DNA of 64,000 bases from Phytophthora colocasiae (GCA_018806915.1 JAGKQI010000098.1:2170001-2234000); one strand, 5' to 3'. Positions 11,142 through 20,759 are shown, counted from the first letter of the stretch. Notes: generated from the sequence alone by a model not told the origin. Translations and numbers: made by a program.

Positions 11142-11350
11142 GAGGGGCGGCCACTAGCCACACACGCCTCAGCGCTTGGACGTCTGCAAGATTCAATATG
11201 AGGGGCGGCCACTAGCCACACACGCCTCAGCAGCGCTTGGACGTCTGCAATATTCAATATGAGGGGCGGCCACTAGCCACACACGCCTCAGCAGCGCTTG
11301 GACATCAGTAGGGTACAGTATGAGGGTCGGCAACTAGCCACACACACACT
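11142..11350. repeat. 58-61-bp tandem repeat, about 3.5 copies
   Basis: Units begin with GAGGGGCGGCCACTAGCC at 11142, 11200, 11261 and (diverged, GAGGGTCGGC) 11322. Spacing is 58, 61 and 61 bases; the first unit lacks one AGC triplet. Units share ACACACGCCTCAGC and GCTTGGACGTCTGCAA. No coding frame runs through the array. Confidence 0.85.
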
Positions 11351-11866
11351 TCAGATGACCTGCACACGCACACTCTAGCCGTTACTATTTTCAGTAGTTG
11401 TCTGGCAGAAATACTCGATAATATTTTACCTCGATGATTGATGTATGCACTGCTGCTTCCCGGTGGACGAGTTACACGTCTTCCGTCGTTCTGCGGACGC
11501 CTTTCGTGGTTCTGCAGTCCGCAAGGTTTTGCAGTGTATGGGGGTTAGGATGACGTATTGATGTGACGTATTGATATTTTCCATGACATCTTGCGCAAAT
11601 CATAATATTTTCCATATTTTGTAGGGATGCCAACCCGTCCTTGATTTCATTGGTTGAACTAGATATTTATATTTTGTATTGATCACAAAATAGGTAAATA
11701 TTTTTTATCATATTTTTTCAAATTACCCATTTAAAAGCGTCACCGCATGACGTCATTATCAACTAAGGCATAGCATTCCACGTCACTTTCAAATTTGCAA
11801 CAGCCCTGAGAGGGTGTGCTACTTGAGATTGCCCCCCTGCGACTTTGATCCACACTCTTCACGTAA
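11351..11866. other. no gene seen; AT-rich
   Basis: The stretch between the two minisatellites is AT-rich towards its right side (11560-11760). No recognisable gene, RNA or inverted repeat. Confidence 0.4.
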
Positions 11867-12202
11867 GTGGAACTCCATGCGGCTGCGACCCACTGCACTG
11901 CACGTCTAATACTGGTGGTTGATTTCCAGGCGGGTACGACCCCCTCGCAGCTCTACGCTTCACGTTTGGTACTTGTGGGTGGCTGCTGTGCGGCTGCAAT
12001 CCGCCCTCAATACCCTGCACGTCTGATACTCGAGGTGGAACTCCATGCGGCTGCGACCCACTGCACTGCACGTCTGATACTGGTGGTTGACTTCCAGGCG
12101 GGTACGACCCACTCGCAGCTCTACGCTGCACGTTTGGTACTTGTGGGTGGCTGCTGTGCGGCTGCGATCCGCCCTCACTACTGTGGAGGTCTGATACTCG
12201 AC
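11867..12202. repeat. two-level minisatellite: two 168-bp units of three ~56-bp subunits
   Basis: GTGGAACTCCATGCGGCTGC begins at 11867 and again at 12035, giving a period of 168. Each unit is made of three related subunits of about 56 bases sharing the core GCACGTCTGATACT or its variants. The array is open on both strands: on minus, a frame from 12422 to 11859 repeats QPHxxxPxVxDVQ-like motifs rich in Pro, Ser and Gln. Because the unit length is divisible by three, open frames are expected, so coding is not proven. Confidence 0.75.
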
Positions 12203-12349
12203 GTTGGTCACTAGGTGTCTGCGACCCAGTTGCAGAACTGTGCCGCACGTTTAGGACTCCCCCACACGTCGCGGCATCTGGATTTCCGCGTTCACAGTAA
12301 GATTTACACTGCCATCGGTGCTGAACAACCTCGAAGTGTGGCCGCTGAT

Positions 12350-12415
12350 AATGTAGTTCAGCAGCTAATCCACTGGATCCATAATGTAGTCCAACAGCTA
12401 ACCCACTGGGTCCAT
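12350..12415. repeat. 33-bp tandem duplication
   Basis: Two adjacent 33-base units (12350-12382, 12383-12415) beginning AATGTAG and ending GGRTCCAT, differing at only a few positions. Confidence 0.8.
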
Positions 12416-12453
12416 GTTGCAAACGTCAAAGAACCCAACGTCTCGCACCTCTC

Positions 12454-12605
12454 GTAGCGGTTGTTGTCTGTGGCCTCGATTCCCTGCAGGGTACCGCTCG
12501 TGGTTTTGCTGGCGCCGTTCCGCACGCGGCGGCTCCTCACGTAGCCGTTGTTGTCAGTGGCCTCGATTCCCTGCAGGTTACAGCTCCTGGTTTTGCCGGC
12601 GCTGC
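12454..12605. repeat. 87-bp tandem duplication (second unit partial)
   Basis: GTAGCGGTTGTTGTCTGTGG at 12454 and GTAGCCGTTGTTGTCAGTGG at 12541 start two units that stay similar through CCTCGATTCCCTGCAGG and GGTTTTGC. On minus a short frame starting with an ATG at 12650 reads into it (MASTNTLHRELMRLYAAPAK), which may be the start of a lost gene. Confidence 0.7.
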
Positions 12606-12911
12606 ATACAGCCGCATCAATTCGCGGTGTAAAGTGTTCGTGCTCGCCATGGCTGGTGCCCTTTTACGAATAAGGAAGCAGTAACCCATGAATCGATAAG
12701 TACCTCGGCCTCTGAGTACCAAGTACGACCCAATTGGCAACGTTGCAGTGGTGGGTGGCCAGACCTTTGTAAGTGGCTGAGAGACGCGCTCCAGCAGCTT
12801 CGGGTGCTCATCTTGGTTCACGTCGAAAACCCAAAGAAATGCTTAGAGATACGATTAAGAGCCGTGTTCAGGTAGAGGACACTTGCGTGGAAGGCGCTGC
12901 TACAGCTCCAG

Positions 12912-14725
12912 ATGACGGAACAAACTAATCTACCCAATCTTCTCCAGGAGTTGGACACGTGCCACGAAGAGAACATTGTCACATTAATGTCCTCGATTTT
13001 GGCTCACGTCTTGTGTGGACATGTCAGCGAGATTAGACCTCTCTTGAACAAGCTCCCTGCTCACCGCCGACGGCGGAAGCGTTCTTCAACGCCCACGCTC
13101 GAGCCACCGTGCAACCGACCAGATTTCGCGTCCTGGTTTTCTTTCCAGACACAGACCAACTCGATTCATGCGACATTATCTGTTCATGACCTCGAACAAT
13201 TCCCACACATCCAAACGTGGCAGAATGACGCAGTCAAGCATCAAGCGGAAATGTACCGCTTTTGAGGACAAGACTAGACGAGCACGTACGATCTCCAACT
13301 ACAAGTCAACAATCAACATCTTAAAAGTCAACGCAGAAGACCATGCGAGCGATATCGAGTCCGCGAAGCACGAGCTTGCGTCGCTAGAGAAGGAGGAGAA
13401 GCGGATGATTCGTCGCATGCGGAAGTTTCGACTTTTCCCGACGTCGGAACAACGTAAGCTCTTGCGTCAGTTCATGGGTACGTGTAGGTGGACATACAAC
13501 CAAGCCGTCGCACACTTCCGTAAAACCAACGTTTACAGAGCCGATTAGCTGCGTGACCTGTACGTGACGAAAACTACTGTCAACTACCAGCAAAGAACAG
13601 GTGTCTCCTGAAGACATGGGCCCGCCTCCGGAGTGGGCGTTTGATACTCCAAAAAATTTTCGCTTTAACGCGCTGCGCAGATTTCAGTCCAACGTGAGAA
13701 GCGCCTTTAGTAACAAGAGGAACGGCAAGATCGCAAAGTTCAAGATTGGTTTCAAGAACAAAACAGAGAACCGATTCTTTACGATATGTGAGGATGCCAA
13801 AGATACCAGGATCACTTACGTGCCAGGTCAGTCGCGCGCGTTGTTAAGCATCAGCAAACTGAAGAACATTCCGATTCGTTGCTACCCAGGGCTATCTATC
13901 GCGAACGAGATCCAGGTCTTGAACGACAACGGCTTCTGGTACGCAGCAATCCCTACATTCGTCCGCCCTAGTGATAATGTAAAACTTGGACGCTCTGTGG
14001 CCTTAGACCCCGGTCTGAAAGCCTTCATGACTGGTATGGACCTGTGTGGGAACAGCATTCACATTGGGCGAGGGACACGAGATCAACTGGACAAACTGCG
14101 TGGTAAAGCAGCAGACGCACAGAGGGTAATGGCTGAGATCAAAAATCTGCACGGCCATCGTACGGGCAAGCAATGGAAAACGTATGCGAGAGCCAAGCGA
14201 ACATTTGACCGTGCTACCGCCAAGATCAAGAACTGTGTGAAAGAGCTCCACTACCAGACCTGCGCCTACCTCACGAAGCACTACGACACCATTCTGCTCC
14301 CGATCTTCACGTTGAAGAAAATGGTAAAGAAGAGCTTCACGCGAAATCATACGTTCAACAAGATGCTACTAGGTCTGAAGCACTACCAATTCCAAGAACT
14401 ACTGCGAGCCAAATGTGAGGTAACGGGGAAGTCTTTGGTGGTGTGTTCTGAGATGTACACTACTCAGACTTGCGGAAATTGTTCCAGACTCCGAGTGTTT
14501 GCTGGTGCCCTGTGCTGCGGTGAAACGTCAAAGTCAGTTCGTAAGGCTTACGCTCCGCGTTTGTCTGTTATATCTTGGTGGACGAGTCGTCACCTGCAGA
14601 TTGGCAACAAGGACGCGTTCAATTGTCCACACTGTGATCACATCGCTGGTCGTGATCAGAACGCCGCGTTCAACATCCTTCGTTTCACTTGCGCCGGCTC
14701 CCTGGCAGGTGAACTTACAGCTTAG
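12912..14725 (+). pseudogene. Fanzor (eukaryotic TnpB homologue), broken copy 1
   Basis: Very similar to the intact copy at 18384-20369. The shared start MTEQTNLPNLLQELDTC is at 12912. Lesions relative to copy 2: frame loss near 13060; a 1-nt shift near 13245; an in-frame TAG at 13546-13548 after VYRAD; a 10-nt insertion near 13582; and an in-frame 99-nt insertion at 14492-14590 that splits the zinc ribbon between CGNC and CPHC. From 13601 to the end the frame is open and keeps the RuvC-like residues: Asp in SVALDPGLKAF, Glu in VVCSEMYTTQTCGNC, and Asp in AGRDQNAAFN. The N-terminal OrfB-like helix (KFRLFPTSEQRKLLRQFMG) is also present. Inactive as a full protein. Confidence 0.88.
14492..14590 (+). 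other. 99-bp in-frame insertion in Fanzor copy 1 zinc ribbon
   Basis: Copy 2 reads straight from CSRL to HLKIGNKD. Copy 1 has 33 extra stop-free codons here, between the two Cys pairs. The insert starts CGAGTG and ends ACGAGTCGT. Its origin is unknown. Confidence 0.75.
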
Positions 14726-14764
14726 CTAGAAATAGTTAGACTTTGTTAGACTAACTGTAACGGA
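14723..14764 (+). ncRNA. conserved 3' block of Fanzor copy 1, candidate guide-RNA scaffold or element end
   Basis: This 42-base stretch just after the Fanzor frame matches 18298-18339 (reverse strand) at 41 of 42 positions, although the sequence between the frame end and the block differs in the two copies (about 12 versus 60 bases). It can fold: AGTTAG pairs with CTAACT around ACTTTGTTAGA. Homology between the copies stops right after GTAACGGA, which is the element border or close to it. In characterised Fanzors the guide RNA lies at this end. That assignment here is inference. Confidence 0.45.
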
Positions 14765-14774
14765 GACAGCAGAT

Positions 14775-16250
14775 CTACTTAAGAACTTCGTATGGCACGG
14801 TACGGAGTACCTTGCGTTTACAGTTTGGCACTCGTTGCTGCGCCCAACTAAACAAAATGTGACGAGGCTTTTGCACCCACCTGCGCCCAACCAACCCCCA
14901 AGTGAGCCCATCCGGATCCCAACCACCCCCCAAATGAACTACAGCTGAGAAAGCCAGTTGAAAGCCAGTTCGAGTTGTTATACGTATAGTCGGATACCAA
15001 ATGCGTTTTGGTGTGAACGATCTGTCCAGTATTTCAAAGTGGCTTTGCTCGCCTTCTCGCCATATACGATCGCAAGGGTAAGTTACTTGTTGTGGAGAAG
15101 AAAAGTTGATCATGAACATGCATTTGGTGTTTATTTGCTAGCTCAATCTTCCGTGCACATATAACATCAGGATCGAGCGCCGTTCGGTTGTGTGGGTGCT
15201 GGTTGAAGGTGTACTTGTTCAGCGAGTGGTTGTGGACCAACCTAGCCGTGATAATCTTCCTAGGAACGGAGGCATCCTTCACTTGGACGCAAGCATCGAT
15301 CTACGGTAACGACATGCACCCAATTAGCACAAGTATCCCAAGTGTACACTTGAAGCCCAACTAAGCCCAACAGAGGCCCAACTCATACCCAACTACACCC
15401 CAACTGCACCCAACCCAACCACACATACCTGTGCCTTGCATCCCATAGCCCTGGACTGAATTCGTTTTCTCTTGCCCTTGCCACGCGCCTTGTACCTCCC
15501 CGAGTGTGCAAGCAAAGATCTTCCCATAATTCTCCCACTCCAGTGGGAGTAAAGGCTTCGAGGGAGAAGTCGCATGTATCTTGGCGTTCCTGGCAGTCAC
15601 GGTGTTGTTTGTCCGTACCCGAAAGCACTATTGTCATACAAACCGGAAATAAAAGAGATCAGCATCATATAGATGGCAGCCACGGGCACTTCACACCATC
15701 ATCATACCTGGTAAGTGCGCCGCATATACTCGTCCAGATAGGTGTCAAGGTCGCCCCAGGACTCGAACTCCCACCTGTCCAGCGGGGCAGCGTGCACATC
15801 GACGTCTTAGTCTTCATCAACGTCGCTCAGCACATGGCGAGGATGCGTGGATCCTTCAGAACGACCCTGTTTCGACTGCGATGTGTTGGTACTCGCACTG
15901 CTCGCCGTCTCACTGGCAGAGTCCACCCATTCCTCGTCACTCGATTCGCTCTGTAGCACATGGTCGGACACGACTTCGCTCGTATAAAAAAACGTCTTGC
16001 TTCGTACGGCGTTCTCACTACCGCGTTGACGCGCAGATCGCGCGCCATTCTGCCCCCTTGCTTTATTTTCTTCAAATGAGTGGTGCTGGCTCGGGTATAC
16101 TAGTATATGGAATGTATACATCGGATATTTATATATCCAGCTGACGGGGTAGGTTAAATTTAGCCTAACCCAGTTGGGCGCAGCACTCACTCTCTTACAG
16201 TTTACAGGTACAAGTTGTACCGTACAACAACTTACCATGCCATATCGCAA
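14775..16250 (-). pseudogene. FAR1-type/MULE N-terminal relic with introns
   Basis: Read on minus: a Ser/Glu-rich stretch (about 16020-15810), an in-frame TAA at 15807-15809, then RWEFESWGDLDTYLDEYM typical of the start of oomycete MULE/FAR1-like domains. A GT-AG intron follows at 15707-15628, then the exon 15627-15429 with NNTVTARNAKIHATS and WENYGKIFACT (one frame slip near 15515). A second intron lies at 15428-15301, then 15300-15034 with VPRKIITARLVHNHSLN and YTFNQHPHNRT, the zinc-binding His-rich part. The DDE transposase core is missing. The Fanzor copy 1 element ends next to its 3' side. Confidence 0.6.
15355..15428 (-). repeat. GTTGGG-rich repeat inside intron of FAR1/MULE relic
   Basis: On the sense (minus) strand the intron contains about nine copies of AGTTGGG or close variants. 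A similar GGTTGGG-rich stretch occurs at 14845-14935. On plus it appears as CCCAACT repeats. Confidence 0.7.
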
Positions 16251-16509
16251 ACGTCAAGCCACTGCGTTTCGGTATTCATTCGACTGACGGTGATCATGCA
16301 CAGCGCACTGACAGAAAGATTATGTAGTTCGTGGTAAACGTGGTTACAGCTATGCCATCGATCCCAGCAATTGAAGTTTGTAATGCGTTAGAGCTAGATC
16401 GTAGAAGGGATGGCATCCTCATGAACGCGACGACAACCTTTAATCTGTTTGCACTCACGACGCGACTGTAAAAATCGACCCAGCAGGAATAAGATATCGT
16501 GACTCAAAT

Positions 16510-17335
16510 ATGGCGGATATTTTGGTGATCTTTGACTTCGACGAATCCCTCGTGAACAAGGACTCGGATACGTACGCTATGCAGTGTTTCCACCCGGAAC
16601 TACTCGCATCACTGCAAACTCGTCACGCTGAAAACCCCGTTTGGCCCAACGTATTCGACGATGTGCTCCAGATTTTGATCCAAGAGCGACCGGAGGTGAC
16701 ACCCGAGCTCATCTGCAAGCAAGTGGCGGAAATCCCCATCCAAGAGCGAATGATTGACGCTGTTCGGATGGCTGTGGAGCAATTTGGCGCTGAAGTGAAG
16801 ATCGTCAGTGTGACGGAAACAGAATGTACATCGAGAGTGTCCTGAAGCACCAAGGACTCGCGCCGTACATCAGTGAAATCGTCACAAACCTCGCTGACCA
16901 TGAGGTTTTGGAAAATGGACGCTCTACGATCCGTATTCGTCCCTACCACGCAGACCATCTCAATCCGATTAAATGTCCGTGGTGTCCCTCCAATTTGTGC
17001 AAAGGGAAGGTGTTGGACGCCATTCGTAGCTCGAAATCGTATGATCGAGTCCTCTACGTTGGTGACGGCACTGGAGACTTTTGTCCTGCTTCGCGTTTGA
17101 CAAAGTACTAGTAAGTTGTTTTACCTACAAACTCAGTCCAAAACTCACCAAATCACGATTGTAATTGTTCAGGAATGACATTGTATTCGCACGCGCGGAT
17201 GCACCTGATGGCAGGGCGTTCGGTTTGAAGAAACTCATTGACAGCAACCCCACAATGGTCAAGGCTTCGGTGATGCCTTGGAGCACTGGTGACGATATCT
17301 ACCGCCATTTCGCGAACGCTTTCCACGCCAACTAA
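16510..17335 (+). pseudogene. PHOSPHO-type HAD phosphatase pseudogene
   Basis: The start VIFDFDESLVNKDSD carries the HAD nucleophile motif (DFDES, as in PHOSPHO1/PHOSPHO2 pyridoxal- or phosphocholine-type phosphatases). A GT dinucleotide duplication near 16810 shifts the frame; the continuation reads NRMYIESVLKHQGL and the family's CPWCPSNLCKGK, then VLYVGDGTGDFCP (motif III). A GT-AG intron (17112-17172) leads to an exon ending FANAFHAN at 17335. As spliced, the junction makes TAG, so a second lesion is present. The intact protein would have been about 255 residues, cytosolic. Confidence 0.75.
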
Positions 17336-17465
17336 GTAGCTTTGAGGATTTGATCGATACGAAAGTGCATACCAGATCCCAATCGAAAGTGACATTTCAG
17401 ACTTATCTTTGTTGGGAAAGCAACATACATCCCCTCTTGTCAGAAACAATAGCGGCCCGCTTGTA

Positions 17466-18302
17466 TCACGCTCCATTCGCCTTCGTCTCACGTAACTTTG
17501 CTGCAAACGTCTCGAACCAAGCCAGACTCTCAGGGTTTTGCAACGCGTTCTTGTTGCTGACTGCATGTCCGTCGATAATTTTCTTGACACTCAATTCCAC
17601 TTTCTTCCCACTCACAGTGTGAGGGATCGCAGGGCAGGCAGTAACCAAGCCAGGCATGTGCCGTGGAGACGCTTGGTCTCGGATCTGCTTCCTCACCTTC
17701 GTCTGGAATACTGTAGTGCACTCGTGTCCGTTCGCCATCACCACAAAGAGGAGAATGCGGACGTCAGGTGTTCCGTCTTTCAAGGTATAGTTCTGTCCAA
17801 CCACCACGGAATCGACCACTTCCTCCATTCTCTCAAGCACCTTGTAGATGTCTGCGGTTCCGATACGGACTCCGCCTGGTTTCAACGTGGCGTCGGAACG
17901 ACCGTAGATGATGATTCCACCACTCTTCGTTACTTCAGCGAAGTCGCCGTGTTTCCAAATATCCGGGAACGTATCGAAGTCTGCAAATTGCTAGTTAGAA
18001 AACGAAATCAAGTAGTTCCAACCAAATTCAACTCACAAGCTCCGTGGTATTTCGCTCCGCTGTCGTCATTCCAAAAGTACAGCGGCGACGGGAATGGCTG
18101 CTTACAGACAAGCTCGCCTTGCTCTTGAAGCATCTCTTCACCATCGTCACTGAAGATACGCACATCCAGCCCCAATCCACGGGTTTGAAGCTCGCTATCA
18201 CACACTAGCACAGAAGAAAACGATTATTCTCAATATACTGTTAGAGGTTGATGAACGCATCTCTTGTTTTGTACCTGGAAGATTGGTGCAGATCAGTTCC
18301 GT
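17466..18302 (-). pseudogene. acetoacetyl-CoA synthetase, C-terminal half (split gene)
   Basis: Exons on minus: 18302-18275 (TELICTNLP), 18204-18037 (CDSELQTRGLGLDVRIFSDD), 17980-17466 (FDTFPDIWKHGDF, IIYGRSDATLKPGGVRIGTADIY, ending in KANGA). Introns are short GT-AG. This is the back half of the adenylate-forming enzyme that makes acetoacetyl-CoA from acetoacetate, and it includes the hallmark GRSDATLKPGGVRIG. The matching front half lies on the same strand at 21150-22304. About 120 residues between them, including the AMP-binding P-loop, are missing; the Fanzor element sits in the gap. The 18302 edge touches the Fanzor 3' border. Confidence 0.85.
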
Positions 18303-18339
18303 TACAGTTGGTCTAACAAAGTCTAACTATTTCTAGCTA
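18298..18339 (-). ncRNA. conserved 3' block of Fanzor copy 2, candidate guide-RNA scaffold or element end
   Basis: On minus, this 42-base block follows the Fanzor stop codon by about 45 bases. It matches the block behind copy 1 (14723-14764) at 41 of 42 positions and can form the same short hairpin (with a G-U pair). It abuts the acetoacetyl-CoA synthetase fragment, so it marks the element's end. Function as guide-RNA part is inferred from Fanzor biology. Confidence 0.5.
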
Positions 18340-18383
18340 GTCTCTGTCGTGGGCTCGCTGTAACCCGAGTTTTATGAGAGGAT

Positions 18384-20369
18384 TCACCGGTGGATGGTGT
18401 GCACTGCCAGGGAGCCGGCGCAGGTGAAACGAAGGATGTTGAACGCGGCGTTCAGATCACGACCAGCGATGAAATCACAGTGTGGACAATTGAACACGTC
18501 CTTGTTGCCAATCTTCAGGTGGAGTCTGGAACAATTTCCGCAAGTCTGAGTAGTGTACATCTCAGAACACACCACCAAAGACTTCCCCATTACCTCGCAT
18601 TTGGCTCGCAGTAGTTCTCGGAATTGGTAGTGCTTCAGACCTAGTAGCATCTTGTTGAACGTATGATTTCTCGCGCAGCTCTTCTTTACCATTTGCTTCG
18701 ACGTGAAGATCGGGAGCAGAATGGTGTCGTAGTGCTTCGTGAGGTAGGCGCAGGTCTGGTAGTGGAGCTCTTTCACACAGTTCTTGATCTTGGCAGTTGC
18801 ACAGTCAAATGTTCGCTTGGCTCTCGCGAACGTTTTCCATTGCTTGCCCGTACGATGGCCGTGCAGATTCTTGATCTCAGCCATTACCCTCTGTGCGTCA
18901 GCTACTTTACCACGCAGTTTGTCCAGGTGATCTCGGGTCCCTCGCCCAATGTGAATGCTGTTCCCGCACAGGTCCACACCAGTCATGAAGGCTTTCAGTC
19001 CAGGGTCTAAGGCCACTGCGCGTCCAAGATTCACAGTATCACTAGGGCGGACGAATGTAGGGATTGCCGCATACCAGAAGCCGTTGTCGTTCAAGATTTG
19101 GATCTCGTTCGCGATAGATAGCCCTGGGTCGCACCGAATCGGAATGTCCTTCAGTTTGCTGATGCTCAACAACGCGCGCGACTGACCTGGCACGTAGGTG
19201 ATCCTGGCATCTTTGGCATCCTCACATATCGTAAAGAATCGGCTCTCTTTCTTGTTCTTGAAATTAATCTTGAACTTTGCGATGTTGCCGTTCCTCTTGT
19301 TGCTAAATGCGCTTCTCACGTTGGACTGAAATTTGCGAAGTGCGTTAAAGCGGAAGTTTTTTGGAGTATCAAACGCCCACTCCGGAGGCGGGCCCATGTC
19401 TTCAGGATACACTTGTTCTTTGCTGGTAGTTTTCGTCACGTACAGGTCACGCAGCGAATCGGCTCTGTAAACGTTGGTTTTACGGAAGTGTGCGACGGCT
19501 TGGTTGTATGTCCACCTACATGTACCCATGAACTGACGCAAGAGCTTGCGTTGTTCCGACGTCGGGAACAGTCGAAACTTTCGAATGCGACGAATCATTT
19601 GCTTCTCTTCCTTCTCTAGCGACGCCAGCTCATGCCTCGCGGACTCGATATCACTCGCATGGTCTTCAGCGTTGACTTTTAAGATGTTGATTGTTGACTT
19701 GTAGTTGGAGATAGTACGTGCTCGTCTAGCCTTGTCCTCAAACGCGGTACATTTTGCTTGATGCTTGACTGCGTCATTCTGCCACGTTTTGACGTGTGGG
19801 AATTGTTCGAGGTCTTGAAGAGACAATGGCGCAGGAATCGAGTTGGTCTGTGTCTGGAAAGAAAACCAGGACGCAAAGTCTGGTCGGTTGGACGGTGGCC
19901 CGAGCGTATCCAGGTTGTGGGCGTCGAAGAACTCTTCCAAAAACCATCGGCGATCAGCAGGGAGCTTGTTCAAGAGCGGTTTAAACTCGCTGACATGTCC
20001 ACACAAGACGTGAACCAAAATCGAGGACAGTAACGTGACAATGTTCTCTTCCTGGCACGTGTCCAACTCCTGGAGAAGATTCGGTAGATTAGTTTGTTCC
20101 GTCATCTGTAGCTGTAGCAGCGCCTTCCACGCAAGTGTCTTCCACCTGAACACGGCGCTTAATCGTATCTCTAAGCATTTCGTTGGGTTTTCGACGTGAA
20201 CGAAGATGAGCACCCGAAGCTGCTGGAGCGCGTTTTGCAGCCGCATACGAAGGCTTCGCCACCCACCACTGCGACGTTGGCATTTAGGTCGTACTTGGCA
20301 CTCAGAGGCAGAGCTTGCTTCTTCTAAATGCCGTATTTGGCAGGACCGATCGTGACCTACGTCGTCCAT
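18384..20369 (-). CDS. Fanzor, RNA-guided nuclease-like protein (intact copy 2)
   Basis: A 661-residue open frame; a shorter start at 20105 (MTEQTNLPNLL, 573 residues) is shared with copy 1 and may be the real one. Fanzors are eukaryotic relatives of the IS200/605 TnpB nucleases, the ancestors of Cas12, and several have been shown to be RNA-guided DNA endonucleases. Seen here: the OrfB-like N-terminal helix (KFRLFPTSEQRKLLRQFMG), RuvC-I Asp455 in AVALDPGLKAF, RuvC-II Glu603 in VVCSEMYTTQTC, a four-Cys zinc ribbon CGNC...CPHC, and RuvC-III Asp638 in AGRDLNAAFN. The Asp/Glu/Asp triad and zinc ribbon are intact. No intron is needed. The gene lies inside a broken acetoacetyl-CoA synthetase gene. 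Numbering is from 20369. Confidence 0.9.
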   Translation of the reverse strand: MDDVGHDRSCQIRHLEEASSASECQVRPKCQRRSGGWRSLRMRLQNALQQLRVLIFVHVENPTKCLEIRLSAVFRWKTLAWKALLQLQMTEQTNLPNLLQELDTCQEENIVTLLSSILVHVLCGHVSEFKPLLNKLPADRRWFLEEFFDAHNLDTLGPPSNRPDFASWFSFQTQTNSIPAPLSLQDLEQFPHVKTWQNDAVKHQAKCTAFEDKARRARTISNYKSTINILKVNAEDHASDIESARHELASLEKEEKQMIRRIRKFRLFPTSEQRKLLRQFMGTCRWTYNQAVAHFRKTNVYRADSLRDLYVTKTTSKEQVYPEDMGPPPEWAFDTPKNFRFNALRKFQSNVRSAFSNKRNGNIAKFKINFKNKKESRFFTICEDAKDARITYVPGQSRALLSISKLKDIPIRCDPGLSIANEIQILNDNGFWYAAIPTFVRPSDTVNLGRAVALDPGLKAFMTGVDLCGNSIHIGRGTRDHLDKLRGKVADAQRVMAEIKNLHGHRTGKQWKTFARAKRTFDCATAKIKNCVKELHYQTCAYLTKHYDTILLPIFTSKQMVKKSCARNHTFNKMLLGLKHYQFRELLRAKCEVMGKSLVVCSEMYTTQTCGNCSRLHLKIGNKDVFNCPHCDFIAGRDLNAAFNILRFTCAGSLAVHTIHR

Positions 20370-20497
20370 ACGACCCGTGCAACGGCACGGAGCGGTTCCC
20401 CCGTCCAGACCCTCTTGTTTATGACTTGGAATATTTGAAAGTGAGGAGGGTTGGCACCAAAGTTGCAGTTGTAGGCTTCGCCCTGTCGAGCGAAGGG

Positions 20498-20564
20498 CAT
20501 GGAGAGTCTAACGTGAGTTGGTGGGTTCTGATACAACCCACCAACTCACGTTAGACTCTCCATG
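20498..20564. repeat. perfect 30-bp inverted repeat, 7-base loop
   Basis: Arms 20498-20527 and 20535-20564 are exact reverse complements (CATGGAGAGTCTAACGTGAG... outward) around the loop CTGATAC. It lies upstream of the Fanzor start and shares the words AGTCTAAC and AGTTGG with the Fanzor 3' block. It could be a terminal structure of the element or a transcription or recombination hairpin. Confidence 0.85.
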
Positions 20565-20759
20565 ATTCCTAGTGCCAGTTAAATTGTTTCTTATGGGCCT
20601 CGAGTACCTTTCTGTACGAGACCCTGACTGGGGTTCCTCGCTAAATCTGTTTCTGCTTGAAGCTTTTAAGCCACGGCCGTGATGGCAGCATTCCTGACAG
20701 TCTGCTTTTCGCTGTGATTGATCCCCGGTGGAGTTGCCCTTAGCGATCTATTCCCCACA
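20565..20759. other. short stretch, nothing recognised
   Basis: Lies between the hairpin and the transporter fragment; no frame or repeat of note. Confidence 0.4.

Noticed and set aside
15740..15775. tRNA-like T-arm (GTTCGAGTCC on minus)
   Set aside because: No matching acceptor stem, D-arm or anticodon arm at the right distance; the stretch is explained by the FAR1-like coding frame (WEFESWGDLDTY).
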